64,000 nt of DNA from Gammaproteobacteria bacterium (GTDB lineage Bacteria; Pseudomonadota; Gammaproteobacteria; UBA4575). Shown here one piece after another: positions 26,086 to 34,731 of the stretch; within the stretch, counting starts at the first letter, position 1, and every line of letters starts with the position of its first letter. Where the stretch lies: assembly GCA_011523795.1 (NCBI GenBank), contig WTFY01000003.1, forward strand, positions 186,001 to 250,000, written 5' to 3'. The notes under the pieces were generated by a model. The model had not been told where the DNA came from and did not search any database. It saw only the letters and a program-made list of their open reading frames with translations. The position numbers and the translations under genes are program-made.

Positions 26086-27450
26086 ATGCCTGCCTCGACT
26101 TTCCCCCCTGGACCTGACGGTACAGGCAAGCTGGGTTGTTTGCCGGAGATGCGTCAAAACCCCATGAAATTCCTGGAAAAAGTGGCGCATGACTATGGAG
26201 GGATTGCGCGTATCAACATGGGTGCATACTACTCTTACCTGGTGTCCGAGCCGAAGCTCATCAAGGAAGTGCTCGTAGACCACTATGATCAATACAAGAA
26301 AAACACGCGTTACAAGCAGGTGCGCATGGTGATCGGAGAGGGCATGCTGCTGAGCGAGGGAGAAGTCTGGAAACAGCAACGAACTTTCGCTCAGCCCAAG
26401 TTTACTGCCAAGGCACTGGATTCACAGTTATGCTGGCTTTCAGCGCTTGCCTCCGAATTTCTGGATAACTGGAAGAACCATGCCGAATCGGGCAAGGCGA
26501 TTGAACTGGAGTTTCAGTTCAATCTGTTGACCCAGTTATTGGCAGGAGTCTGGGTCATGGGTGCTGGCTTTCAGCAGCGTGCGCACACAGTCGCTGCGAT
26601 CTACAACAAGATTCGGATGAACTGGCCTGAAATGACTGATCTGAAAAGCAATCTCCTGAATCTGAAAAATCTCAGGAAAGCCTTGTATTTCAGGCACGCA
26701 TTGTCCAGTCTGAACCGGTGTGTCTATGAACTGCTTGATGAGTACCCTGAAATCATGCGTGAAGACATTGGCTTTCTCAGATACCTGCTTGCAGAAGGAG
26801 ACCCGAAGAAACTCATCAGGCAAAACCGGCGCAGTATTCGGGACCAGCTTCTAACGCTGTTCGTCACGGCGTTTGAAACCACAGCGACATCGCTGTGCTG
26901 GACGCTGTATGTCATTGACAAATACCCCGAGGTCAAGCAGAAAATTTATGAGGAAATCGGAACAGTACTTGGACAGCATGACCCCACACCCGAGTTGCTT
27001 GGCAAGCTGGAATACACGGAAAAAGTCATCAAGGAGTCCTTGCGCCTGTACTCATCCGTGCATTCTTTTTCCAGGGTGGCACTGGAAGACCATTCAATCG
27101 GGGGGTACAAGGTTCCCAAGGACATGACGGTTATCATATCTTCTTATGTCACGCACCGTCTTGCCGAGTACTGGGAGGATCCTGAAAGGTTTGATCCCCA
27201 CCGATTTGACAAGGATCGTGCAGTAGGCAGGTCACGCTTCGCCTATATTCCCTTCGCAGCCGGACACAGGAACTGTATTGGCTCTTACATGGCCGTCATG
27301 CAGAGCAAGCTCGTCGTGGCATTGATTGCACAACGATATGATCTCTCCTTGGTTCCAGGACATGTTGTTGAGCCCCAGGCCGCCACCACCATGCGCCCTA
27401 AATACGGGATGAAAATGCATGTGAGCAGCCTGCCTGCACTTGCCGCTTGA
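26086..27450 (+). CDS. Cytochrome P450 monooxygenase
   Basis: 454 aa from the ATG at 26086 (an in-frame TTG at 26056 would add 10 residues). All P450 landmarks are present: a proline-rich FPPGP start, the I-helix oxygen-activation motif in TAFETTATSLCW, the K-helix ExxR in KESLRLYSS, the RFDPHRFD region and the haem loop FAAGHRNCIGSY with the thiolate cysteine. There is no N-terminal membrane anchor, so it is a soluble bacterial type. The sequence resembles the CYP4/CYP102-like fatty-acid or alkane hydroxylase side of the family, which is an impression only. No ferredoxin or reductase gene is adjacent. It lies 50 bases after fur. Confidence 0.93.
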   Translation: MPASTFPPGPDGTGKLGCLPEMRQNPMKFLEKVAHDYGGIARINMGAYYSYLVSEPKLIKEVLVDHYDQYKKNTRYKQVRMVIGEGMLLSEGEVWKQQRTFAQPKFTAKALDSQLCWLSALASEFLDNWKNHAESGKAIELEFQFNLLTQLLAGVWVMGAGFQQRAHTVAAIYNKIRMNWPEMTDLKSNLLNLKNLRKALYFRHALSSLNRCVYELLDEYPEIMREDIGFLRYLLAEGDPKKLIRQNRRSIRDQLLTLFVTAFETTATSLCWTLYVIDKYPEVKQKIYEEIGTVLGQHDPTPELLGKLEYTEKVIKESLRLYSSVHSFSRVALEDHSIGGYKVPKDMTVIISSYVTHRLAEYWEDPERFDPHRFDKDRAVGRSRFAYIPFAAGHRNCIGSYMAVMQSKLVVALIAQRYDLSLVPGHVVEPQAATTMRPKYGMKMHVSSLPALAA

Positions 27451-27457
27451 ACAGGGA

Positions 27458-27480
27458 GCCAGCGGCTGCGCCCGCTGGTT
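27458..27480. terminator. Hairpin between convergent genes
   Basis: AGCCAGCGG and CCGCTGGTT form a nine-base stem (one G-T pair) around CTGCG. It sits between the P450 stop and the stop of the ABC permease on the other strand. There is no T-run, so terminator function is only likely from its position. Confidence 0.4.
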
Positions 27481-27531
27481 GCAGTACAGATTCCAGGCAG
27501 AGGGATCTCAAAAACTGCTATGACTCGCGCG

Positions 27532-28305
27532 TTAGCTTCTTGTCCCGGTGCCCTTGTTCAGCAGATGCAGGGATGTCATGAACAGGATGATTAGCAGCCC
27601 AACCATCACGGACATGGCAATCGCAAGGTTCACGTCTGACACGCCCAGTATTCCCATCCTGAAGCTGTTGACCATATAGAGGATTGGGTTTGCATAGGAA
27701 GCCTTCTGCCAGAACTCCGGCAGCATGCTTATGCTGAAAAAGATGCCGCCCAAATAGGTCAGCGGAGTCAGAACAAACGTCGGAACAATCGAGGTGTCAT
27801 CGAAACTCTTGGCAAAAATACCATTGATCACCCCGGCCGTTGAGAACAGGGCTGCGGTCAAGATGGAAGTCAGAATGACAAGTGTGACATTCTGCATCTG
27901 CAGGCGTGTAAAGACCAGTGCTGTCAAGGTAACAGCTACACCCACGATTAACCCTCGTGCCATGCCGCCCAGTACGAACCCGAGGATGATGATGTAGTTC
28001 GGCATGGGTGATACCAGCATCTCTTCAATGTGGCGTTGAAACTTTGAACTGAAAAATGAAGAAACGGTATTTGCATAGGAATTGGTAATGATTCCCATCA
28101 TGATGAGTCCAGGGGCTATGAATTCGATGTAAGGATATCCATCCACGCTGCCTATCCTTGAGCCGATAAATTTCCCAAGAATCAGGAAGTACAAAGCAAC
28201 CGTGATAGCCGACGGCAAAATTGTCTGCATCCAGATTCTTGTAAAACGTCGGATTTCTTTTACCAGGATCGTGTAGAGAGCCACCAGCTGGAGTGAGAGC
28301 TTCAT
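27532..28305 (-). CDS. ABC-2 type transporter permease
   Basis: 257 aa, six membrane helices. The conserved ABC-2 segment is visible from LGGIFFSISMLPEFWQKASY onward, with NPILYMVNSFRMGILG near residue 215, which resembles YadH/NodJ-type exporters. It forms the membrane part of an exporter with the ATPase encoded immediately upstream (6-base gap). Substrates of this group include drugs, polysaccharides and lipids; nothing here decides among them. Confidence 0.9.
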   Translation of the reverse strand: MKLSLQLVALYTILVKEIRRFTRIWMQTILPSAITVALYFLILGKFIGSRIGSVDGYPYIEFIAPGLIMMGIITNSYANTVSSFFSSKFQRHIEEMLVSPMPNYIIILGFVLGGMARGLIVGVAVTLTALVFTRLQMQNVTLVILTSILTAALFSTAGVINGIFAKSFDDTSIVPTFVLTPLTYLGGIFFSISMLPEFWQKASYANPILYMVNSFRMGILGVSDVNLAIAMSVMVGLLIILFMTSLHLLNKGTGTRS

Positions 28306-28311
28306 GCCTGA

Positions 28312-29235
28312 CTATTCCGAGTTGCGATGGGTCATGGTAAGGAACAATTCCTCGAGGCGATTCGCCTTGTTTCTGATGCTTGAGACGGTCACGCCGTGGC
28401 GGTCGAGCAGGTTGAATAGCCCGTGTAATGTCTTGTCGTAAGACAACGCAACTTCAAGTGTCTTGTCGTCCAAAAACTTGTAACTGTAATCTTCAAGGTC
28501 AAGAAGCCGGGTAACCGGGTTTTGCAGGTAGAGGATAAAGCTTTCCTCTTTCAGCTTCTCAAGAAGCTTGCGCATGGAGGTGTTCACGATTATCTTGCCA
28601 CGGTCGATGATGCCTATGTTACGGCACAGGCTTTCTGCTTCTTCCAGGTAATGGGTCGTGAGTATGATGGTTCTGCCGTGGCTGTTGATTTCGCGCATCA
28701 GGTTCCATACCGATCTGCGAATCTCGATATCCACGCCTGCCGTGGGCTCATCCAGTATCAGCAACTCCGGGTCATGCACGAGTGCACGTGCGATCAGCAG
28801 CCTGCGGTTCATGCCTCCGGAAAGCTGCCGGGGAGTCAGCTTGCGTTTTTCCCACAGGCTCAGGTTATTCAAGCTCTCCTCTGCGGCATGAAGCGCTGCA
28901 TGACGGCCCATGCCAAAATAGCCTGCCTGATTTTTGAGAATCTCGATAATGGGTTCGAATTTGTTGAAATTGAAGTCCTGCGGTACGACGCCAATCTTGC
29001 TCTTTGCCTGAGAGAAGTGCGTGTCTATGTCGTATCCCATTACACGCACCATGCCGGCTGACTTGCGCACGAGAGAGGTCACGATACCGATAAGTGTGGA
29101 TTTGCCGGCGCCGTTGGGACCCAGCAAGGCAAAGAAGTCGCCTTTCTCAATATCAAGGCTCACATCATCCAGCGCGGTAACACCGTTTCGGTATGTTTTG
29201 CCGAGGTGTTTGATCGATAATGCGTATTCCATCAT
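28312..29235 (-). CDS. ABC transporter ATP-binding protein (YadG-like)
   Basis: 307 aa, partner of the permease downstream. The Walker A motif is GPNGAGKST near residue 40. The signature is LSGGMNRRLLIARALVHDP, with the Q-loop in GVVPQDFNFN, Walker B in LLILDEPTAGVDIE and the H-loop in ILTTHYLEEAE. A C-terminal 80-residue extension follows the ATPase core, as in YadG/CcmA-type exporters. The start is at a double ATG (29235 or 29232). Confidence 0.93.
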   Translation of the reverse strand: MMEYALSIKHLGKTYRNGVTALDDVSLDIEKGDFFALLGPNGAGKSTLIGIVTSLVRKSAGMVRVMGYDIDTHFSQAKSKIGVVPQDFNFNKFEPIIEILKNQAGYFGMGRHAALHAAEESLNNLSLWEKRKLTPRQLSGGMNRRLLIARALVHDPELLILDEPTAGVDIEIRRSVWNLMREINSHGRTIILTTHYLEEAESLCRNIGIIDRGKIIVNTSMRKLLEKLKEESFILYLQNPVTRLLDLEDYSYKFLDDKTLEVALSYDKTLHGLFNLLDRHGVTVSSIRNKANRLEELFLTMTHRNSE

Positions 29236-29296
29236 GGGTTACAATGCACGGGTTGTTCAATTTTGAATTGACTCCGATACGGTGAGGGATTTAACA

Positions 29297-30685
29297 GTGA
29301 GTACGAATGCGATGCAATGCTTTTATACAGGAAAAGATCCGAACAGCATTCCCATCTACGTCTTGCTGCGCGCTGATTGTGAAAGCTGGAAGCTCGGCCA
29401 GGATGAATTTGTTCAAAACTGGTTACAGGCGATTGACTTCAAGACCGTACCGAACCATCCGTTGTCCATACCTGGCCCAGATGGCCACCTGCACAGTGTA
29501 CTCGTAATCGCTGAACGGGAAAACCCGATCTGGGCATTAGGAAACTGCCCCCGTCTGTTGCCTGCAGGCAAGTATCATATTGCTGACACAGCAAACGCTG
29601 CGGATCCTGACTCGTACCTGCTTGGCTGGGGGATGGGTGCATACCAGTACGCAAGGTACAGGAAAGAAAACCGGGGTGTCTGCAGATTATCCATAGATTG
29701 CGCCCGGGACCACCTGCAAATTGAAGCATTGCTGGATGCGGTAACTACCGTTCGGGACCTGGTCAATACGCCGACATCAGACATGTCTCCGCAAAACCTG
29801 TATGAATACGTTCAGTCATCCATGCTGGATTTTGATATCGAGCTGACGGAATGTGCTGGAGCTAAGCTGCTGGAAGAAAATTGCCCCCTGATACATGCGG
29901 TAGGCAGGGCAAGCGTCCATCAGCCCCGGCTGATAGAGTGGAAGTGGGGCAAAGAAGGTCATGCAAGGGTCGTGTTGGTTGGGAAGGGAGTGACTTTTGA
30001 CAGTGGGGGCCTGAACATCAAAACTGCGCAAGGCATGCGCCTGATGAAGAAAGACATGGGTGGAGCGGCACATGTGATCGGGATTGCCAGGGCAGTGATG
30101 AAGCTGAACCTGCCAGTCCGGCTGCATGTAATGGTGCCCGCCGTTGAGAACGCAATTTCCGGTGATGCATACCATCCGGGTGATGTACTGATATCAAGGA
30201 GCGGAAAAACTGTTGAAGTGGAAGACACCGATGCAGAAGGGCGTCTGATATTGTGCGATGCAATCTCGAAGGCTGTGGAAAGCAGCCCGGACCTGGTTCT
30301 GGACTTTGCGACATTGACAGGTGCAGCAAGAGTGGCACTGGGGACTGAAGTACCGGTGTTTTTTACAAATGATTCGACTATTGCAGAAAAACTGGCTGCT
30401 GCAGCACGCTTTGTCAACGATCCGGTATGGCAACTGCCATTACACACGCCATACCGCTACTTGCTGAACAGTGATATCGCTGACATTTCGAACTGCTCAA
30501 GCAGCGGTTTTGGCGGTGCGATCACGGCTGCACTGTTTCTGAACGAGTTTGTCCCGGATACGACCCGCTGGTTGCATTTTGACATGATGGCATGGAACAC
30601 ACGTGACCGATCCGGACGACCCAAAGGGGGCGAGGCTATGGGGCTGCGTGCGACGATAAGGTTTTTGCAGGAACGATACTCCTGA
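29297..30685 (+). CDS. M17 family leucyl aminopeptidase
   Basis: 462 aa. Of three in-frame starts, GTG 29297 has AGGGA seven bases before it and is preferred to GTG 29282. The C-terminal catalytic domain contains the two-zinc site: VLVGKGVTFDSGGLNIKT, LMKKDMGGAAHVIG, VPAVENAISGDAYHPGD and the signature NTDAEGRL-type sequence, here as VEDTDAEGRLILCDA. The N-terminal regulatory domain (residues 1-150) is more divergent, as usual. It hydrolyses N-terminal residues from peptides in the cytoplasm. It shows weaker similarity to PepA than to the shorter PepB/M17 group. dusA follows 3 bases later, so the two are co-transcribed. Confidence 0.9.
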   Translation: MSTNAMQCFYTGKDPNSIPIYVLLRADCESWKLGQDEFVQNWLQAIDFKTVPNHPLSIPGPDGHLHSVLVIAERENPIWALGNCPRLLPAGKYHIADTANAADPDSYLLGWGMGAYQYARYRKENRGVCRLSIDCARDHLQIEALLDAVTTVRDLVNTPTSDMSPQNLYEYVQSSMLDFDIELTECAGAKLLEENCPLIHAVGRASVHQPRLIEWKWGKEGHARVVLVGKGVTFDSGGLNIKTAQGMRLMKKDMGGAAHVIGIARAVMKLNLPVRLHVMVPAVENAISGDAYHPGDVLISRSGKTVEVEDTDAEGRLILCDAISKAVESSPDLVLDFATLTGAARVALGTEVPVFFTNDSTIAEKLAAAARFVNDPVWQLPLHTPYRYLLNSDIADISNCSSSGFGGAITAALFLNEFVPDTTRWLHFDMMAWNTRDRSGRPKGGEAMGLRATIRFLQERYS

Positions 30686-30688
30686 TAC

Positions 30689-31684
30689 GTGCTGGACAAT
30701 ACAGTGGACCGCCAAAATAAGCCTTCTCACCGGTTGTGCATTGCACCCATGCTCAACCGTACAGACCGTCACTACCGTTACCTCGCACGCCTGTTGACAA
30801 AGCACAGTCTGTTGTACACGGAGATGATAACGACGGGTGCACTGCTGCATCATGATCATCGTCGGAGGTTGAAATTTGATCCATGCGAGCATCCTGTTGC
30901 CCTCCAGTTGGGTGGAAGTTGCCCGGATGAGATGGCCCAGTGTGCCGAGTATGCTACGGAGTATGGTTACGATGAAATAAATCTCAATGTGGGATGTCCT
31001 AGCAATCGAGTACAGGCAGGTAAATTCGGGGCTTGCCTGATGCTTGAGCCTCGGACTGTAGCCCATTGTGTCAAGGCGATCCGGGCTGCAACCCATATCG
31101 AGGTCAGTGTAAAAACCAGGCTGGGCGTGGACAATCACGACAGTTACCAGAATTTACATCATTTCGTGGAAACGGTCGCTTCCGAAGGGTGCATGACCTT
31201 CATCATACATGCCCGCAAGGCATTCCTGAAAGGTCTCAGTCCAAAGGAAAACAGAACCGTTCCACCCTTGTGTTATGAATTTGTTTACCGGTTGAAGCAG
31301 GATTTTCAGGACCTTGAAATTATTCTGAACGGTGGAATTCATACCAGGGTCGCAGTGCTAGAGCATCTGGGTAAAGTTAATGGCGTGATGATAGGAAGAA
31401 AAGCTTATGAAGATCCTTACTTTATAGCTGAAGTGGACACCATGTTGTTTGATTCCGGCACAAATTCCCGGCACGAAGTTCTGAAAAAATACATTCGCTA
31501 CATGCGTCAGCAGCAGCATGAAGGCGTGCCGCTGAGCACATTGACGCGCCATCTGCCCGGCTTGTTTCACGGTGTGCCCGGCGCCAGGGCATGGCGAAAA
31601 TGCCTGTTGAGCAATGCAGGCAAAAACGGTGCAGGCATTGAGGCCGTATACAGGGCTGAAAGTCTGTTAGCTTATCACCGGTAA
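30689..31684 (+). CDS. dusA: tRNA-dihydrouridine(20/20a) synthase DusA
   Basis: 331 aa, FMN-dependent reductase that converts uridine 20/20a of tRNAs to dihydrouridine. Motifs: CIAPMLNRTDRHYR at the N-terminus, LYTEMITTGALLHHD, LQLGGSCPDEMA, and the catalytic-cysteine segment EINLNVGCPSNRVQAGKFGACLM. VKTRLGVDNHDSY and ILNGGIHT complete the FMN barrel. Length and the GCPSNRVQ sequence separate DusA from DusB and DusC. The start is GTG 30689, directly after the aminopeptidase stop. Confidence 0.95.
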   Translation: MLDNTVDRQNKPSHRLCIAPMLNRTDRHYRYLARLLTKHSLLYTEMITTGALLHHDHRRRLKFDPCEHPVALQLGGSCPDEMAQCAEYATEYGYDEINLNVGCPSNRVQAGKFGACLMLEPRTVAHCVKAIRAATHIEVSVKTRLGVDNHDSYQNLHHFVETVASEGCMTFIIHARKAFLKGLSPKENRTVPPLCYEFVYRLKQDFQDLEIILNGGIHTRVAVLEHLGKVNGVMIGRKAYEDPYFIAEVDTMLFDSGTNSRHEVLKKYIRYMRQQQHEGVPLSTLTRHLPGLFHGVPGARAWRKCLLSNAGKNGAGIEAVYRAESLLAYHR

Positions 31685-31807
31685 ACCCAACTCCCGGCAA
31701 CGTTCAATTGGCCTGCTGATCAACAGGCTGTATTCCCGACCTGCAGTTTGCAGTGACAAGGCGTAGTTGCTTTGCTTTCATCATTCAGGACGACAGGCAT
31801 CGGGAAG

Positions 31808-32500
31808 TCATGGGCCAGTCGTGTTGCAAACAGCAGAAAACAAATGACTGTAGGATTCGTTTTGCAGAAAATAGCGATAGTCTGAAAGTGTATCCATGTC
31901 GCGCACTTCAGGCAGACAGGCATGGCTCCAGCCCAGTTCCAGGATTCTCCCCAGGGTTTGCCGCAGAACCTGTCCTGAACTCCAGGAAATTCCTTCAAAT
32001 ATGGATCGTGTGATTTTTCCTGCACCGATCAGGGCATACCCGCCATCAAGCGTGGGCGCCAGGACAATATCATTTCCTGCTTCCAGCAATCGGAATGCGT
32101 GGCGGATATAAGACGGTCCAAGCTCAGGGCAATCCGAGCCAACCAGCACAACATAGCTTGACCCGTTCAGATGGGAGGAAATGGCATGAAACATGCGGGC
32201 TCCCAAGTCGTCTCCCTGTTGGTTGTGCAGGGAAACATGGTATCTGCTGGAGCAATACCTGAAAAATTCATGTTCAGTGTCGGGATAGCAGTACAAGACC
32301 CCTGCATGGTTACCTTTGCTGATCATTCGCACGGTGTGCTCAAGCAATGCTTTGTATACCGCGGTTGCACGCTCTTCACCTATGCGTGAAGCCAGGCGCA
32401 GTTTGGCCAAACCAGGGTCTGGGTACTTGCAGAAGCACAGTACTGTTTTCTGCTGCAGCGGTGGTTTATTGGTAAAGCTTGACAATTTTTTCAGGTGCAA
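31808..32500 (-). CDS. TIGR04282-type glycosyltransferase (DUF2064)
   Basis: 230 aa. It has the GT-A-like nucleotide-binding pattern of the DUF2064 group: CFCKYPDPGLAKLRLA at the N-terminus, VLVGSDCPELGPSYI, LAPTLDGGYALIG and VRDMDTLSDY. The family is often listed as rSAM/selenodomain-associated transferase 1. It is encoded with a TIGR04283 glycosyltransferase (its start overlaps the partner's stop by 35 bases), the standard pairing. The start codon appears to be TTG at 32500, without a strong ribosome site, so translation probably depends on coupling. The sugar and acceptor are unknown. Confidence 0.85.
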   Translation of the reverse strand: MHLKKLSSFTNKPPLQQKTVLCFCKYPDPGLAKLRLASRIGEERATAVYKALLEHTVRMISKGNHAGVLYCYPDTEHEFFRYCSSRYHVSLHNQQGDDLGARMFHAISSHLNGSSYVVLVGSDCPELGPSYIRHAFRLLEAGNDIVLAPTLDGGYALIGAGKITRSIFEGISWSSGQVLRQTLGRILELGWSHACLPEVRDMDTLSDYRYFLQNESYSHLFSAVCNTTGP

Positions 32501-33143
32501 CGCCGAGAAAGTACATCAGTCTCAGCTTCCACATGGTTAACATCATGCGGAAGATACCATGCTGTTCCCATTTGCGGCTGGAGGTGATGACTGCGTCAGA
32601 CAGGCATGCTGGCGGGGCATGTTTTTTCAATCGTCGGGAAAATTCAACATCTTCCATGATCGGGATATCCAGGTAGCCGCCACATTTAAAATAGAAAGCC
32701 CTTTGAACGAACATGGCATGATCACCGGTTACGATGCCGGTTAAGCTGCTGCGTCTGTTCATCAGCCACGCAATGATGCGAAAAATCAGCCTGGGATCAG
32801 AAAACCTTACACTGAATCGGCCCCAGGGGTGGGCAGGATTTGTGAGTATGCGGGTAATCATCTGTGTTGCATGAGGGGGCAGCAATGTATCCGCATGCAG
32901 AAAAAGGAGCATGTCATGCCGACTGCGTTTTGCACCGAAATGCATCTGATAACCACGCGAAGCCTTCGTTGAAAAGATTTCACATCCCAGTTCACTGGCT
33001 ACACGAATCGAAGCGTCCTGGCTCCCCCCGTCTACTACCAGGATTTGATGACCGCTCCTTATCAGGGACAGGTAGGCTTCACTGTGCCTTGCAAGAAAAT
33101 GTTCTTCGTTCAAAACCGGAATGATAATCGACAATTTGGACAT
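32466..33143 (-). CDS. TIGR04283-type family 2 glycosyltransferase
   Basis: 225 aa from the ATG at 33143 (MSKLSIIIPVLNEE). This is a GT2 fold with the nucleotide-sugar aspartates in LVVDGGSQDASIRVA and LLFLHADTLLPPHA, and GVTGDHAMFV-type acceptor loops (here TGIVTGDHAMFVQRAFY). It lacks the long membrane C-terminus of processive synthases. It is the partner of the downstream TIGR04282 gene. In other proteobacteria this pair accompanies radical-SAM or arsenosugar/selenium-related genes, but no such gene is next to it here. Confidence 0.87.
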   Translation of the reverse strand: MSKLSIIIPVLNEEHFLARHSEAYLSLIRSGHQILVVDGGSQDASIRVASELGCEIFSTKASRGYQMHFGAKRSRHDMLLFLHADTLLPPHATQMITRILTNPAHPWGRFSVRFSDPRLIFRIIAWLMNRRSSLTGIVTGDHAMFVQRAFYFKCGGYLDIPIMEDVEFSRRLKKHAPPACLSDAVITSSRKWEQHGIFRMMLTMWKLRLMYFLGVAPEKIVKLYQ

Positions 33144-33326
33144 GTTAAGCCGATACAAGTATATGTTTAAATTTTCTGCCAGGTTTGATCAATGCGGGAT
33201 ACTCATTTTAAGGTATATCCTAATGGCGATTGCTCTCCTGTGGCTACGTATACAGTATTTGTTAAAAACCGAGAATTGCGTGGCCGGTATCGGTCTAAGG
33301 ATTCCTGAAATATCTCTGGACTTCGT

Positions 33327-34670
33327 ATGAGCATTCCAAAGCACATCAGATACCTCGTCGTGGGCGCAGGAGTCCATGGGCTCAGTACGGCGTACCACCT
33401 CGCAACAGTACTCAAGTCTCGTGGCACTGGCAGCGGGCTAGACATCGTCGTACTGGATAAAAGCAGTGTCGGAGCAGGGGCATCAGGCATTGCATGCGGA
33501 GTAATCAGGAATAATTATTTCCAGACTGCAATGCGAAAGCTCATGGTACACAGTGTCGAGGTATGGGAAAGCGACCCGGATACCTATAACTATCACTCTG
33601 TGGGCTATATCCAAGCCGCCCCTGATGTCATGCAAGCAGATGTTGCCAGTATCTTCCGACAGCAAAATGAAATCGGATACAGTTCAGTACTCATCGAAGG
33701 TGAAAAGGAATGCAGCCGGTACATGCAAAATATATTCAGTGACTGGCAAGCCAGGAACATTTCCGTGGTCCTGCATGAAAAGCGTGGTGGCTATGCCAAC
33801 AATCTGCCAAGCATGCATGCTTTGGCTGCCAAGGCGGAAGGCGAGGGTGTGAAAATATTGACCGGAGTATATGTAACAGGTTTCAGGAAACACGCTGCGA
33901 GTAACGCCATTGAAACCGTAGTGACCGACCAGGGGGACATCAACTGCGAGTATGTAGTTATCAGCGTAGGTCCATGGATTAGGAATATTTGGCAAATGCT
34001 TGAATTACCTAAACATATCAAAGTCAGAAATTCTGATGGTACAGTTCATGACGGTGTGCCGATGTGGGCATTCTGGTCATTGCAGGAAGGCACCCTGGGC
34101 GTCAACCCTGCCATGCAGAAAACGAATGACGGCAGTTTCCCGCCAGTCATCCATGTCGATACGGATGCGCCGCTATATTCCGTTCTCAGCGGCAAGCTGC
34201 TTGCTGACGGTTTGTGGGGCATTTATTACAAGCCCGATTTCAATTTCGGCGGTATACAGGGAGGGGCCGTGCCCCAAAAAATCAGTACGGATGCCGACGA
34301 AGTAAAGATAGACCCTTATGGCCCCCATTCGCCTGACTATATCGTTGATGAATCTTTCTCGGAAATGTGGGTGTCGGCTCTGGCACACTGCCAAAAACGG
34401 TTTGAGGGCACGTACCCTAAATACAAAAAAGAGCCTTCCGGTGGAATAGGTGCATTCACGCCCGACAGCTTTCCTGTCTTCGATGTTTTTTGCGATAACT
34501 GTTACATTATCGCTGACTCCAATCACGGGTATAAAATGATTGGTGTTGGAAAACTCGTTGCTGATGAAATTGCAGGTAAAAAACAAGGATTACTTGAGCC
34601 ATTCAGGTTCTCGCGCTACGCGCAAGGAAGCCTGCATCCGGTATCAAACAGTCCTTACCCTTGGAGCTAG
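33327..34670 (+). CDS. DAO-type FAD-dependent oxidoreductase (MgdA/SoxB paralogue)
   Basis: 447 aa, flavoprotein of the D-amino-acid oxidase/sarcosine oxidase fold. The N-terminal dinucleotide motif is VVGAGVHGLSTAYHLA, followed by VVLDKSSVGAGASGIACGVIRNNY and, near the end, SNHGYKMIGVGKLVADEIAG, the second FAD contact. It resembles MgdA of the other half of the island but has no subunit partners beside it. It is the first gene of the plus-strand NMG cluster, 61 bases before the glutamine-synthetase-like gene. A role in oxidising an N-methylated substrate is likely from context; the exact substrate is unknown. Confidence 0.83.
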   Translation: MSIPKHIRYLVVGAGVHGLSTAYHLATVLKSRGTGSGLDIVVLDKSSVGAGASGIACGVIRNNYFQTAMRKLMVHSVEVWESDPDTYNYHSVGYIQAAPDVMQADVASIFRQQNEIGYSSVLIEGEKECSRYMQNIFSDWQARNISVVLHEKRGGYANNLPSMHALAAKAEGEGVKILTGVYVTGFRKHAASNAIETVVTDQGDINCEYVVISVGPWIRNIWQMLELPKHIKVRNSDGTVHDGVPMWAFWSLQEGTLGVNPAMQKTNDGSFPPVIHVDTDAPLYSVLSGKLLADGLWGIYYKPDFNFGGIQGGAVPQKISTDADEVKIDPYGPHSPDYIVDESFSEMWVSALAHCQKRFEGTYPKYKKEPSGGIGAFTPDSFPVFDVFCDNCYIIADSNHGYKMIGVGKLVADEIAGKKQGLLEPFRFSRYAQGSLHPVSNSPYPWS

Positions 34671-34731
34671 GAGGCATGTTCAACGGGGTTCACAGAACTA
34701 GAAATGACAAGCCCGAAAGAAGGGGGAAGTA

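Noticed and set aside
30497-31138. 213-codon minus-strand frame over the aminopeptidase/dusA junction
   Set aside because: Shadow of two conserved genes.
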